Origin: RGIG3528 sp964653855 | Lineage (GTDB): Bacteria > Bacillota > Clostridia > Lachnospirales > Lachnospiraceae | Reading direction: 5' to 3' | Assembly: GCA_964653855.1 (NCBI GenBank) | Contig: CAZZFV010000003.1 | Span: 1 to 64,000, forward strand | DNA: 64,000 nucleotides | Part shown: piece by piece, positions 17,494 to 26,414 of the stretch | Position numbering within the stretch: the first letter of the stretch is position 1 | Layout: each line of letters starts with the position of its first letter | The notes under the pieces: model-generated | The model's database searches: none | What the model saw: only the letters and a program-made list of their open reading frames with translations | What the model was told of the DNA's origin: nothing | Translations under genes and position numbers: made by a program

Positions 17494-19275
17494 ATGGACA
17501 TATTTGTGGCTCTTAAGTTTCTGGGAGGAATATCCGTATTTCTCTTCGGTATGGACACAATGGGTAAGTATCTCGAAAAACTGTCGGGCGGAAAGCTCGA
17601 AACGGTTCTTTCAAAGCTTACCGTTAACAGATTTTTGGCGGTAATATTCGGTGCGATCGTTACCGCGGTCATCCAGTCGTCGAGTACAACTTCCGTTATG
17701 GTTGTCGGACTCGTAAACTCCGGTATCATGAAGCTTTCACAGGCTGTCGGCGTACTTATGGGTGCGAATATCGGTACAACGATCACGTCGTGGATATTGT
17801 CCCTCGCGGGTATGGGCGACGAAGTTCCGTTTGTGCTTAAGCTTTTCAAGCCGTCGTCGCTTGTAGGCATTATGGGATTTACCGGCATCATCTTAAAGAT
17901 GGCATGCCACAGCGAAAAGAAAAAAGACATCGGAACAATTTTTCTCGGATTTTCACTTCTTATGTTCGGTATGAGTGCAATGTCGGATGCGGTTGAACCT
18001 CTTGCCGAGCTTCCCGAAGTCCGTAATCTTCTTATAAAATTTTCAAATCCGATTCTGGGCGTTCTTGCGGGACTCACAATTACCGCAATCATTCAAAGCT
18101 CGGCGGTTTCAATCGGTATTCTTCAGGCGTTTTGTATATCGGGTGCGGTTACTTATTCCGCAGCCATTCCCATTATCATGGGACAGAATATAGGTACGTG
18201 CGCAACGGCTCTCATTTCCGCCGTCGGAGCTTCAAAGAACGGCAAAAGGGCATCGTTTGTACACCTTTACTTTAACATGATAGGTACTGTGATTTTCCTT
18301 GCCGCATTTTATATTGCGGATGCGATATTCGATTTTGCGTTTGTGAACGAGCCCGCGTCGGCATCGATGATAGCGCTTATCCACAGTCTTTTTAACATAG
18401 GTACGACAATAATCCTGTTCCCGTTTGCGGGAGTGATCGAAAAGCTTGCCGTGCTTACGGTTCCCGATGCAAAGAAAAAATCGGATGAACAGGACAACAA
18501 AGAATTTAAGCTTCTCGATGTGCGTTTCCTTGAAACACCCACATTTGCAATCGAGCAATGTAAGGTTGTTACGCTCAACATGGCAAATATCGCACGTGCG
18601 GCTCTCTTTAACGCGATCGAAATTTTGAAGACCTACGATCCCGCAAAGGCAAAGCTTGTCGAAGATCTTGAGCAGGAAGCGGACGCCTACGAAGACGAAC
18701 TCGGAAATTATCTTGTAAAGGTTACAAACAAGCGACTTTCCAAAAAGGACAGCAACGCGGTAGCAAAGATTCTTCATTGCATAAGCGATTTCGAGCGAAT
18801 ATCCGACCATGCCTTAAATATTAAGGAAGCGGCGTCGGAGCTTCACACAAAGGGATATGCGTTTTCCGATGAAGCGCAAAAAGAACTTGAAGTGCTTCAA
18901 AGCGCTGTTGAACAGATAATTTCGGATACGGTGCAGGCATTCGCATCCGAAAACATAGAGCTTGCACGAAAGATCGAGCCTCTCGAGCAGGTTATAGACA
19001 ATCTCACGCAGCAGATAAAGTCGCGTCACATCGAGCGTCTCGTAAACGGCAAGTGTACGATAGAGCTCGGATTTATCCTTACCGATTTGATTACAAATTA
19101 CGAAAGAATTTCCGACCATTGCTCAAATATCGCGATAGCCGTTATTCAGATGAACGAGGATATTTATGCCGCACATGAGTATCTCGACAAGATCAAGACG
19201 GGCGGAGACGCCGATTTCTCAAAGGAATATATAGCCGACGAACAAAATTACATGCTTCCCGAAATGCATTCATAA
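17494..19275 (+). CDS. Na/phosphate symporter with C-terminal PhoU domain
   Basis: The 593-residue protein has two inverted membrane repeats, each with the family's Gln-Ser-Ser motif (QSSSTTSVMVVGLVNSG near residue 60; QSSAVSIGILQAFCISG near 205). About nine hydrophobic segments reach residue 310. A cytosolic PhoU-like helical domain fills the rest (ISDFERISDHALNI and LITNYERISDHCSNIA are the repeated E/D-x-ERISDH metal-binding boxes). It belongs to the NptA/PNaS family and should couple phosphate movement to sodium. The ATG at 17494 is chosen because GGAAGG lies upstream and residues encoded before it are not family-like. It is monocistronic as far as can be seen. Confidence 0.93.
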   Translation: MDIFVALKFLGGISVFLFGMDTMGKYLEKLSGGKLETVLSKLTVNRFLAVIFGAIVTAVIQSSSTTSVMVVGLVNSGIMKLSQAVGVLMGANIGTTITSWILSLAGMGDEVPFVLKLFKPSSLVGIMGFTGIILKMACHSEKKKDIGTIFLGFSLLMFGMSAMSDAVEPLAELPEVRNLLIKFSNPILGVLAGLTITAIIQSSAVSIGILQAFCISGAVTYSAAIPIIMGQNIGTCATALISAVGASKNGKRASFVHLYFNMIGTVIFLAAFYIADAIFDFAFVNEPASASMIALIHSLFNIGTTIILFPFAGVIEKLAVLTVPDAKKKSDEQDNKEFKLLDVRFLETPTFAIEQCKVVTLNMANIARAALFNAIEILKTYDPAKAKLVEDLEQEADAYEDELGNYLVKVTNKRLSKKDSNAVAKILHCISDFERISDHALNIKEAASELHTKGYAFSDEAQKELEVLQSAVEQIISDTVQAFASENIELARKIEPLEQVIDNLTQQIKSRHIERLVNGKCTIELGFILTDLITNYERISDHCSNIAIAVIQMNEDIYAAHEYLDKIKTGGDADFSKEYIADEQNYMLPEMHS

Positions 19276-19345
19276 AACGTGTATAAGCGGGACTGTAAAT
19301 GAGTGTAATTTTTCTGTCGCCAAAAATGAAAATAAATGGTATGAT

Positions 19346-19371
19346 ATCGGGGCAAAGTTTTTTGCCCCGAT
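19346..19371. promoter_or_regulatory. 26-nt perfect palindrome upstream of aspartokinase
   Basis: Eleven-bp perfect arms, ATCGGGGCAAA and TTTGCCCCGAT, separated by GTTT. It abuts a -10-like TATGAT (19340-19345) and lies 37 nt before the aspartokinase start. There is no T-run after it on the plus strand, so it is less likely a simple terminator and more likely an operator or leader hairpin. Confidence 0.6.
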
Positions 19372-19408
19372 AAGTGTTATAAAAATATATGAAAAGAGAT
19401 AAAAGGAA

Positions 19409-20728
19409 ATGATTAAGGTTGTAAAGTTTGGGGGAAGCTCGCTTGCTTCCGCGGAGCAGTTTGAAAAGGTGGGAAATATCATCAAGGCGGATCCGGACAG
19501 AAAATATGTTGTGCCGTCCGCACCCGGAAAAAGATTCGGAAACGACACAAAAGTCACGGACATGCTTTATAAGTGCTATGAACTTGCCGAAAAGAACGCG
19601 GATTTTTCCGAAATGCTTTCAAAAATAAAGGCTCGTTACGATGAAATTATAAAAGGCTTAAATTTAAAGACGGATTTGGCTCATGAATTTAAGACGATAG
19701 AAGAAAACTTTAAAAATAAAGCGGGAGTTCAATATGCCGCATCAAGAGGAGAATATTTAAACGGAATTTTGATGGCGGAATATCTGGGGTACACTTTTTT
19801 GGACGCCGCAAGTGTTATACTGTTTGACGAAAAAGGAAATTTTCTTCCGGAAGAAACCAACACGCGTTTATCGGAAAAAATGAAAGAACTTGACAACGTT
19901 GTTCTTCCGGGATTTTACGGTGCAACACCGGAAGGCACGGTAAAAACATTTTCAAGAGGCGGCTCCGACATAACGGGATCGATTCTTGCGAGAGCGGTTT
20001 CTGCGGATCTTTACGAAAACTGGACGGATGTTTCGGGATTTTTGGTTACCGACCCGAGAATAGTGAAAGACCCCAAGGTTATCACGACGATTACCTATAA
20101 GGAGCTCAGAGAGCTTTCTTATATGGGTGCGACGGTTCTTCACGAGGATGCCATTTTCCCGGTCAGAAAGAGCGGAATTCCGATCAACATCAAAAACACA
20201 AATCATCCCGAAGATCCCGGCACGATGATTGTCGAAAACACATGTAAGCAATCCGAGTTTACGATCACCGGAGTTGCGGGCAAAAAGGGATTTGTTTCGA
20301 TAAACATCGAAAAAGACCAAATGAATTCCGAAATCGGCTTCGGCAGACGTGCGCTTCAGGCATTTGAGGAGTCGGGAATTTCGTTTGAGCATATGCCGTC
20401 CGGAATCGACACATTGTCCGTATTTGTGCATAAGCCCGAATTCGAGGGTAAAGAGCAGCAGGTGCTTGCGGCAATTCACCGTCTCACAAATCCCGACAGC
20501 ATCGAAATAGATTCGGATGTTGCTCTTATTGCCGTTGTGGGCAGAAGCATGAAATCAAATCACGGTGTTGCCGCCAGAATTTTTGCGGCACTCGCACACA
20601 ATCACATCAATATCAAGATGATCGATCAGGGCTCATCCGAGCTTAACATTATCATCGGTATTTCAAACAACGATTTTGAAAATGCCATAAAAGCAATCTA
20701 TGACATTTTTGTAACGGCGGCAATCTAG
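19409..20728 (+). CDS. lysC: Aspartate kinase
   Basis: A monofunctional aspartokinase of 439 residues, catalysing the first step to lysine, threonine and methionine. The N-terminal kinase domain starts VKFGGSSLASAEQF and carries the conserved FSRGGSDITGSILA nucleotide-binding loop near 190 and VLHEDAIFPVRKSGIP near 245. Two ACT domains follow (from about residue 290, including SGISFEHMPSGIDTLSVFV and NHINIKMIDQGSSELNII), so feedback control by an amino acid is expected. The N-terminal sequence VVPSAPGKRFG departs from the usual VSAMG, a variant I associate with clostridial enzymes. Homoserine dehydrogenase is encoded 35 kb away. A palindrome sits in its leader. Confidence 0.95.
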   Translation: MIKVVKFGGSSLASAEQFEKVGNIIKADPDRKYVVPSAPGKRFGNDTKVTDMLYKCYELAEKNADFSEMLSKIKARYDEIIKGLNLKTDLAHEFKTIEENFKNKAGVQYAASRGEYLNGILMAEYLGYTFLDAASVILFDEKGNFLPEETNTRLSEKMKELDNVVLPGFYGATPEGTVKTFSRGGSDITGSILARAVSADLYENWTDVSGFLVTDPRIVKDPKVITTITYKELRELSYMGATVLHEDAIFPVRKSGIPINIKNTNHPEDPGTMIVENTCKQSEFTITGVAGKKGFVSINIEKDQMNSEIGFGRRALQAFEESGISFEHMPSGIDTLSVFVHKPEFEGKEQQVLAAIHRLTNPDSIEIDSDVALIAVVGRSMKSNHGVAARIFAALAHNHINIKMIDQGSSELNIIIGISNNDFENAIKAIYDIFVTAAI

Positions 20729-20782
20729 CCACATACCCGCTGTCGTCCTCGGGAACACCCTTGGGAGAAAGAAGAGCCGTGT

Positions 20783-22846
20783 ATGAAAAGAGAGAAAACA
20801 AACATAAAACTTAACGGGAAGTTGGCGGTTTATTTTAACTGGCCGGCATATTTGCTTATTATCATTTTGTGCTTCGATATAACAATGTGCCTTTTTTTCC
20901 CCGCAACAATACCTTTTGTGCTGCTGTATACTTTGTTATATTCCGCAGTTTGTATTCTTGTCGCAATTTTTAAGAGACACGAGGCGGTTACGGAGCTTGT
21001 TTCGTTTGCCACGGAATTCAACCATGCCGAGCACCAAATGCTTAAAGAACTTGACGTGCCTTTCGGTCTTCTTGACTTAAACGGAAATCTGATTTGGGCA
21101 AACAACGACCTGAAAGATTTGATTGCGATTGAGCGTTGGCAAAACGTTCCGATAACAAAGATATTCAATAACGACACGCTCACTCACCTTCCGACGGTTG
21201 AGGAAGACGTAACGGAACATATAGCATACGGAAGAAACAATTTTATTTTGAAACTTCGTCTCATTACTCCGTCGGAATACGGAGACATGGTTTTATGGAA
21301 GTACGAAAATCTTTCCGATGCCCCGGAGGATTCGCTTATTGCTTTGTTTCTTTACAACGAAACGGAAAATGTATCCTTAAGGAAACAGAGTTTTGACGAT
21401 AAGCTCATTACCGGACTCATTTATATCGATAACTTTGACGAAGCATTCGAAAACGCGGACGACACAAGGCGCTCGCTTGCGACCGCATGGATTGAGCGTG
21501 AGATAAACAAATACATGAAGCCTTACGATGCGATAGTGAGAAGGCTTGAAAAAGACAGATATTTGTTTATCACAAAGCAAAAGCATTTGCTTCAAATGGA
21601 GAGCAACCGCTTTGCGATTCTCGAAAACATCAGAAATTTGAATATTTATGACCTTTCGCTTACGATTTCCGTGGGCGTGGGCGCGATCACCGATTCATAC
21701 AAGGTTTCGTTTGAGACAGCGCATGCCGCAATCGACCTTGCAATGGGACGCGGCGGCGACCAGGCCGTTGTTAAGCGTGCGACCGGAGTCACATATTTCG
21801 GAGGAACGTCCCAGGCACAGGAAAAGACAACGCGTGTCAAGGCGCGCGTGAAGGCGGAAGCACTTTGTGAATATATCGAATCGACGGAAAAGGTTGTCGT
21901 GATGGGACATTCCATGGCGGACACGGATGCCGTCGGTGCGGGTGTCGGAATTTACCGTATAGCAAAGACATTAAACAAGAGAGCCTACATATGCGTTACG
22001 GATCCCACGGCTCAGATACAGCAGATAATAGCAAAGTTTGCGGCGGATCCCGAATACGAAGAGGACATGTTTATTTCGGGCGCAAAGGCAAAAACGCTTG
22101 TGGACAAGGATACGCTGCTTGTTGTTGTTGACGTAAACAGACCCACTTATACGGATACGCCGGAACTCTTAAAGCTCACGGAAACCGTTATCGTATTCGA
22201 TCACCACAGGCAGATGAGCGACAAGATAGAGAATACCGTTTTGTCGTATGTTGAGCCCTATATTTCGTCAACATGTGAAATGATTACGGAAATGTTCCAA
22301 TACGTTGAAAACGATTTGAAGCTTCGCCCGATTGAATCCGACGTGATGTACGGCGGTATAATGATCGACACAAACAATTTCCTCGTGAAAACGGGCGTAA
22401 GAACATTTGAGGCGGCTGCTTTCTTAAGGAGAAACGGTGCCGATATCACAAGAGTCCGTAAAGCGTTCAGATCGGATTACGATGAATATAAGGCTCGTGC
22501 AAAAGCTGTATCCGGTGCGGAAATATTTATGGATCACTACGTGTTTGCAAAATCTGACGCAACAGGGCTCGAGAACCCCACGGTTGTTGCCGCGCAGGTG
22601 GCAAACGAGCTCCTCGGAATCGACGGAATCAGAGGCGCGTTTGTGTTTACCAAATACAATGACAAGGTATACGTAAGCGCACGTTCGATCGATGAACTTA
22701 ATGTTCAGGTGCTTACCGAAAAACTGGGCGGCGGCGGACATATGAGCGCCGCAGGTGTTCAATTTGAAAACATATCGATCGATGAGGCGATAGACAAGGT
22801 TAAACAGGTTATTGTTCAAATGAAAGAAAATAAGGAGATAAAGTGA
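20783..22846 (+). CDS. gdpP: Cyclic-di-AMP phosphodiesterase GdpP
   Basis: A 687-residue protein with two N-terminal membrane helices (about 18-60), a PAS domain (LDVPFGLLDLNGNLIWANND, near 95), a degenerate GGDEF domain (RLEKDRYLFIT, near 255) and DHH/DHHA1 catalytic domains. The DHH part shows GHSMADTDAVGAG (near 375), VVDVNRP and VFDHHRQ; the DHHA1 part shows KLGGGGHMSAAG. All the expected metal-binding Asp/His residues appear present. GdpP degrades c-di-AMP, the messenger for potassium and wall homeostasis in Firmicutes. The order gdpP-rplI-dnaB matches Bacillus subtilis (yybT-rplI-dnaC). rplI begins 3 nt after its stop. Confidence 0.95.
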   Translation: MKREKTNIKLNGKLAVYFNWPAYLLIIILCFDITMCLFFPATIPFVLLYTLLYSAVCILVAIFKRHEAVTELVSFATEFNHAEHQMLKELDVPFGLLDLNGNLIWANNDLKDLIAIERWQNVPITKIFNNDTLTHLPTVEEDVTEHIAYGRNNFILKLRLITPSEYGDMVLWKYENLSDAPEDSLIALFLYNETENVSLRKQSFDDKLITGLIYIDNFDEAFENADDTRRSLATAWIEREINKYMKPYDAIVRRLEKDRYLFITKQKHLLQMESNRFAILENIRNLNIYDLSLTISVGVGAITDSYKVSFETAHAAIDLAMGRGGDQAVVKRATGVTYFGGTSQAQEKTTRVKARVKAEALCEYIESTEKVVVMGHSMADTDAVGAGVGIYRIAKTLNKRAYICVTDPTAQIQQIIAKFAADPEYEEDMFISGAKAKTLVDKDTLLVVVDVNRPTYTDTPELLKLTETVIVFDHHRQMSDKIENTVLSYVEPYISSTCEMITEMFQYVENDLKLRPIESDVMYGGIMIDTNNFLVKTGVRTFEAAAFLRRNGADITRVRKAFRSDYDEYKARAKAVSGAEIFMDHYVFAKSDATGLENPTVVAAQVANELLGIDGIRGAFVFTKYNDKVYVSARSIDELNVQVLTEKLGGGGHMSAAGVQFENISIDEAIDKVKQVIVQMKENKEIK

Positions 22847-22849
22847 TTT

Positions 22850-23296
22850 ATGGAAATAATTCTTTTAAAGGATGTTAAGACGCTCGGAAAAAGCGGACAG
22901 ATCGTTAAAGTAAGCGACGGTTATGCAAGAAACTTCATTATTCCGAAAGGACTCGGCGTCGAAAAAACACCGAAGACGTTAAACGACTTAAAGGCAAAGC
23001 AGCTTGCGGAAGCAAAACGTGAGCAGGAATTACTTGATGAGGCGATGAAGCTCTCCGATAAGATCAAATCGGGAAGCGTTACTCTTTCAATCAAGAGCGG
23101 AGAGGGCGGAAGAACGTTCGGCTCGGTTTCGGCAAAAGAAATCGCTGCAGCCGTAAAGACGCAGATGGGATTTGAGTTTGACAAAAAGAAAATGGTTCTC
23201 CCCGAACCCATCAAGAACATCGGAACATATCATATTCCCGTTAAGCTTCATCCGCAGGTTACATCGGAGCTTGTGGTTAAGGTTGTGGGAGAATAA
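22850..23296 (+). CDS. rplI: 50S ribosomal protein L9
   Basis: The 148-residue protein has both L9 domains: the N-terminal rRNA-binding domain (MEIILLKDVKTLGKSGQIVKV; GYARNFIIPKGLG) and, after a long connecting helix rich in Lys/Glu, the C-terminal domain (EGGRTFGSVSAKEIAAAV; IKNIGTYHIPVKLHPQV). L9 binds 23S rRNA near the L1 stalk and helps maintain frame. Translation is probably coupled to gdpP. A 7-bp hairpin (23322-23342) lies between it and dnaB without a T-run, so dnaB is likely co-transcribed. Confidence 0.97.
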   Translation: MEIILLKDVKTLGKSGQIVKVSDGYARNFIIPKGLGVEKTPKTLNDLKAKQLAEAKREQELLDEAMKLSDKIKSGSVTLSIKSGEGGRTFGSVSAKEIAAAVKTQMGFEFDKKKMVLPEPIKNIGTYHIPVKLHPQVTSELVVKVVGE

Positions 23297-23365
23297 ATTA
23301 AGCGATTTTTATATGAACTTTATGTCCGTGTTAAGCGGACATGTTGCTTTAATTTTGGGGGCATA

Positions 23366-24718
23366 ATGGAAGAAAATGTATTAAAAAGAGTAATGCCTCA
23401 CAGTCATGAGGCGGAGCAATCCGTAATCGGTTCGATGATTATGGATAAAGATGCCGTTTTTGCCGCAACGGATTATTTGATTGCCGATGACTTTTATGAG
23501 CAGGAATTCAAGGTGATGTTTGAAGCTTGCGTCGCACTTTCACAAAAAGGAATGGCGATAGACCCGACAACGCTTACGGACAAGCTTAAGGAAATGGGCG
23601 TTGCGCCCGAGCTTTGCGGACTTGAAAATATAAACAGAGTGATTTCGCAAACTCCGACTTCGGCAAACATAAAGCATTATGTTGACATTGTTCTTTCAAA
23701 GTCAAAGGAAAGAAGACTCATAAAAACGCTTGAAACGCTTAGGGACAAGACGTTTCAGGGAAATATGCCGATCGACGAATTGTTTGAAGAAACGGAAAAG
23801 GAAATCTTTAATCTTGTTCAAAATCGCGGAACGGCTGATTTTGAAAATATTCGTGACATAGTATACAGAAGCTTGCGCCGTATCGAGCTTGCGGCTCAAA
23901 ACAATTCGAGAATTACGGGAATTGCGACGGGACTCAGGGATCTTGATTTTAAGCTTTCGGGTCTTCAAAAGTCGGATCTTATCCTTCTTGCCGCACGTCC
24001 GTCAATGGGTAAAACGGCGTTGGCGCTCAATATCGCCAACTATGTTGCCGTAAGATCGCATATTCCGACGGCAATATTCAGTCTCGAAATGTCAAAGGAC
24101 ATGTTGCTTAACAGAATGCTTTCGATGAATTCGAAGGTGAATTCGGAATCGATAAGAACGGGACAATTAAAGGACAGCGAGTGGACGGATTTGCTTGAAG
24201 CGTCGCGCGATATTTCGGAAGCGCCGCTTTATATCGACGAAACTCCCGGAATCAAGGTGAGCGACCTTCGTACCAAGTGCCGAAAATTAAAAATAGAAAA
24301 AGATTTGGGACTTGTGATGATCGACTATTTGCAATTGATGACGGCGTCCGGAAAAGCGGAATCGAGACAGAACGAAGTTGCGGAAATTTCGAGATCGTTA
24401 AAGGCGCTCGCAAGAGAAATAAATTGTCCGGTTATCGCGCTTTCACAGCTTTCGCGTGCCGTTGAATCGCGTGACAACAAGCGCCCGATGCTGTCGGATT
24501 TGCGTGAATCGGGATCTATTGAGCAGGATGCCGACGTTGTAATGTTTATTTACCGTGACGAATATTATAATCACGATTCGGAAGACAAGGGCGTTGCGGA
24601 AGTTATTGTCGCAAAGCAAAGAAACGGTACGACGGGACCGATTCGCCTTAAATGGATGGGTGAGCTTCAAAAGTTTGCGACGCTCGAACAGCAGGACGCA
24701 AAAGACGACGAAGAATAG
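23366..24718 (+). CDS. dnaB: Replicative DNA helicase DnaB
   Basis: A 450-residue replicative helicase. The N-terminal helical domain opens with MPHSHEAEQSVIGSMI, and the RecA-like C-terminal domain has Walker A ARPSMGKTALALNIA (about 214-228), Walker B LGLVMIDYLQLM and the ALSQLSRAVESR and LSDLRESGSIEQDADVV motifs. The hexamer unwinds DNA ahead of the replisome. Length is standard and no intein interrupts it. It is the last gene of the gdpP-rplI-dnaB run and ends at a bidirectional terminator. Confidence 0.97.
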   Translation: MEENVLKRVMPHSHEAEQSVIGSMIMDKDAVFAATDYLIADDFYEQEFKVMFEACVALSQKGMAIDPTTLTDKLKEMGVAPELCGLENINRVISQTPTSANIKHYVDIVLSKSKERRLIKTLETLRDKTFQGNMPIDELFEETEKEIFNLVQNRGTADFENIRDIVYRSLRRIELAAQNNSRITGIATGLRDLDFKLSGLQKSDLILLAARPSMGKTALALNIANYVAVRSHIPTAIFSLEMSKDMLLNRMLSMNSKVNSESIRTGQLKDSEWTDLLEASRDISEAPLYIDETPGIKVSDLRTKCRKLKIEKDLGLVMIDYLQLMTASGKAESRQNEVAEISRSLKALAREINCPVIALSQLSRAVESRDNKRPMLSDLRESGSIEQDADVVMFIYRDEYYNHDSEDKGVAEVIVAKQRNGTTGPIRLKWMGELQKFATLEQQDAKDDEE

Positions 24719-24723
24719 AGTTA

Positions 24724-24756
24724 AAAAAAGAAGCCTTCATAAAAGGCTTCTTTTTT
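24724..24756. terminator. Bidirectional terminator between dnaB and ferredoxin
   Basis: A 14-bp stem (24724-24737 with 24743-24756) with a 5-nt loop; A-rich on one side and six T on the other, so it can serve both convergent genes. Confidence 0.9.
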
Positions 24757-24765
24757 GTTGCTTAA

Positions 24766-24936
24766 TTATGCCTGTTCAATTGAACCTGTAGGGCAAGCTG
24801 CTGCGCAGGAACCGCAATCGAGACATGCGTCTGCGTCGATCTCGTAATGATCTTCACCCTCGGAAATAGCGCCTGCGGGGCACTCAGCCGCACAAGCTCC
24901 GCAGCTTACGCAACCGTCGTTAATCTTGTATGCCAT
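24766..24936 (-). CDS. Small 2[4Fe-4S] ferredoxin
   Basis: A 56-residue bacterial-type ferredoxin starting MAYKINDGCVSCGACAAECP. It has two complete C-x2-C-x2-C-x3-C clusters (CVSCGACAAEC-P and CLDCGSCAAAC-P), so it should carry two [4Fe-4S] centres and act as a low-potential electron carrier in the anaerobic cytosol. AGGAGG precedes the ATG. It is monocistronic, with its own promoter on one side and the shared terminator on the other. Its promoter lies close to that of the divergent DUF1858 gene. Confidence 0.96.
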   Translation of the reverse strand: MAYKINDGCVSCGACAAECPAGAISEGEDHYEIDADACLDCGSCAAACPTGSIEQA

Positions 24937-24999
24937 GATTAAATCCTCCTATTGATTTTGAAAAGTTGTTTGCTTTGTGCTTGTTTTAAAAGCAATTGT

Positions 25000-25027
25000 A
25001 TTATACCATTACATATTGTTTTTGCAA
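25000..25027 (-). promoter_or_regulatory. Promoter of ferredoxin gene
   Basis: Minus strand: -35 TTGCAA (25022-25027), 16-nt spacer, perfect -10 TATAAT (25000-25005). Confidence 0.65.
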
Positions 25028-25034
25028 GTAAAAG

Positions 25035-25063
25035 TTGACTAATAATTTTTTAGGTTATATAAT
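25035..25063 (+). promoter_or_regulatory. Promoter of DUF1858 gene
   Basis: -35 TTGACT (25035-25040), 17-nt spacer, perfect -10 TATAAT (25058-25063). Its -35 lies only 7 nt from that of the divergent ferredoxin promoter, so the two probably share or compete for polymerase. Confidence 0.7.
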
Positions 25064-25091
25064 CAACCAAAAAATACGGAGGTGATTTAAT

Positions 25092-25286
25092 ATGATTACA
25101 AAGGATATGACAATCGCTGAACTTGTGAGCATCAATCAAAATATTATCGGTATTCTTTTAAATGCCGGAATGCATTGCGTGGGCTGTCCTTCGGCTCAGG
25201 GTGAAACTCTCGAAGAAGCTTGCATGGTTCACGGAATCGATGTTGACTCTCTTGTTGACCAAATCAATGCTTATCTTGGAAAGTAA
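25092..25286 (+). CDS. DUF1858 domain protein
   Basis: A 64-residue protein consisting of one DUF1858 domain: MITKDMTIAELVSINQNI, then the hallmark C-x2-C in MHCVGCPSAQGETLEEAC and a helical end. The domain is common in anaerobes, alone or attached to redox proteins such as hybrid-cluster and Fe-S proteins; its reaction is unknown. A consensus GGAGGTG ribosome site and strong promoter precede it. Pairing with a divergent ferredoxin supports a redox-linked role. Its last 23 nt overlap the convergent mecA gene. Confidence 0.85.
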   Translation: MITKDMTIAELVSINQNIIGILLNAGMHCVGCPSAQGETLEEACMVHGIDVDSLVDQINAYLGK

Positions 25287-26178
25287 GCATTTGCAAGGCA
25301 TCGTCTTTGAAGATTACCTTAAAGTGTTCATCAAAAAATGCGACCGAAGCATACCGCATGCGCACATATGTTCCGTATTCGGAACATATGTGGCAAACGG
25401 TTGAAAACTTTGTATCGTCGTAATTGCCTTTCTTTAAAACAAGGAAATATTTTCCGTCCGTATATGACTTGTAAAGCGTATTTCTGCCCGAGTAAAGAGG
25501 CAAAAGAATCTTTGCGAGATTGTGTATTTCGGTTACGGAATTAAAAGCAAAGCACATTGAAGTAATAACGGGCTTTGGCTGTGTGACGGTTTGAGACTCG
25601 GTAGCGGCCTCTTTTTTTTCTGCCTTTTCTTTCTTTTCCGCAATCGCACGATTTCCGATAAGCTTTTGGATCGCCGTGAAGGCATTAAAAATATCCGCAA
25701 CAAGACGGGGGTCGGGAGCGGTCACATCATCGGAGTCGGAGTCTTGGGCATCGGATGAGAGAGCTTCGTCATCCGAATCATCGGAAACGGTATCGTCTTC
25801 CGAAAAATCGTCAGGTACGTCATTATTTAAATTAAGTGTTTCAAAATTGTTATCTATGTCGAAGGCGTCGGAAACACCGTCATCGTCCGTGTTTGATAAT
25901 TTTATCGAGTCAAAATTGAGACATTCCGTGGGTCTTATTGATTTGGTTACAAGGAGCATAAGGGAACCGTGAGACATGGGAACGGCTTCGATAACAATCG
26001 GAATTCCGTCGGTATCAAAATCGAGATCGTTCGATGCGGTAACGAGAAGTTCCGAAAACAAGTCTCTTGCCTTATCCGAATCGTAGGCAAGTTCCGAGAC
26101 GTTGAGGTCGCGTTCCGAAAGGTCTTCCTTTGTCAACATGCACCTTATTTGATTTTCGTTTATTTTTTTGATTTCCAT
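25264..26178 (-). CDS. mecA: Adaptor protein MecA
   Basis: A 304-residue ClpC adaptor. The N-terminal substrate-binding domain opens MEIKKINENQIRCMLTKEDL and continues with the LFSELLVTAS and PMSHGSLMLLVTKS signatures. A long acidic Asp/Ser/Glu linker (about residues 100-160) follows. The C-terminal ClpC-binding domain contains ITSMCFAFNSVTEIHNLAK and GRNTLYKSYTDGKYFLVLKK. MecA hands substrates to ClpCP for degradation. The linker is longer than in Bacillus MecA (about 218 residues). The ATG at 26178 is chosen because AAAGGAGAAA precedes it. The 3' part contains an unusual perfect inverted repeat and overlaps the DUF1858 gene tail-to-tail. Confidence 0.88.
   Translation of the reverse strand: MEIKKINENQIRCMLTKEDLSERDLNVSELAYDSDKARDLFSELLVTASNDLDFDTDGIPIVIEAVPMSHGSLMLLVTKSIRPTECLNFDSIKLSNTDDDGVSDAFDIDNNFETLNLNNDVPDDFSEDDTVSDDSDDEALSSDAQDSDSDDVTAPDPRLVADIFNAFTAIQKLIGNRAIAEKKEKAEKKEAATESQTVTQPKPVITSMCFAFNSVTEIHNLAKILLPLYSGRNTLYKSYTDGKYFLVLKKGNYDDTKFSTVCHICSEYGTYVRMRYASVAFFDEHFKVIFKDDALQMLTFQDKH
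25363..25392. repeat. 13-bp perfect inverted repeat inside mecA
   Basis: CACATATGTTCCG (25363-25375) and CGGAACATATGTG (25380-25392) form a perfect 13-bp stem with a 4-nt loop (TATT), entirely within the coding sequence near the mecA 3' end. There is no T-run after it on either strand. Confidence 0.85.
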
Positions 26179-26202
26179 ATATTTCTCCTTTTGTAACACG
26201 TA

Positions 26203-26231
26203 AGTATAGCCATTCATAATCCAAAAGTCAA
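26203..26231 (-). promoter_or_regulatory. Promoter of mecA
   Basis: Minus strand: -35 TTGACT (26226-26231), 17-nt spacer, -10 TATACT (26203-26208), with a short leader before the ATG. Confidence 0.7.
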
Positions 26232-26414
26232 TAAATAAACTTAAAAGGAGGGATTATTTAAAGGCAAAACGCGGGGGTACGGATTTTTGTGCAATGTGTA
26301 TAATTTGTTCCCCGATTTTTGGTTATTTGCGATATTGCCGTGAAGGGTCGATTTAAATATACTTTATGCGTGGTCCGAAAACAAACAAATAAAAAAGAAA
26401 GGAGAGAAAGGATC

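Noticed and set aside
17421..18092. Minus-strand reading frame of 223 codons opposite the Na/phosphate symporter
   Set aside because: It is antisense to conserved membrane repeats with no motif or start site.
25370..25386. SOS (LexA) box in the mecA inverted repeat
   Set aside because: The half-sites are in the order GTTC...GAAC, opposite to the GAAC...GTTC LexA box, and the site is far inside the coding region.
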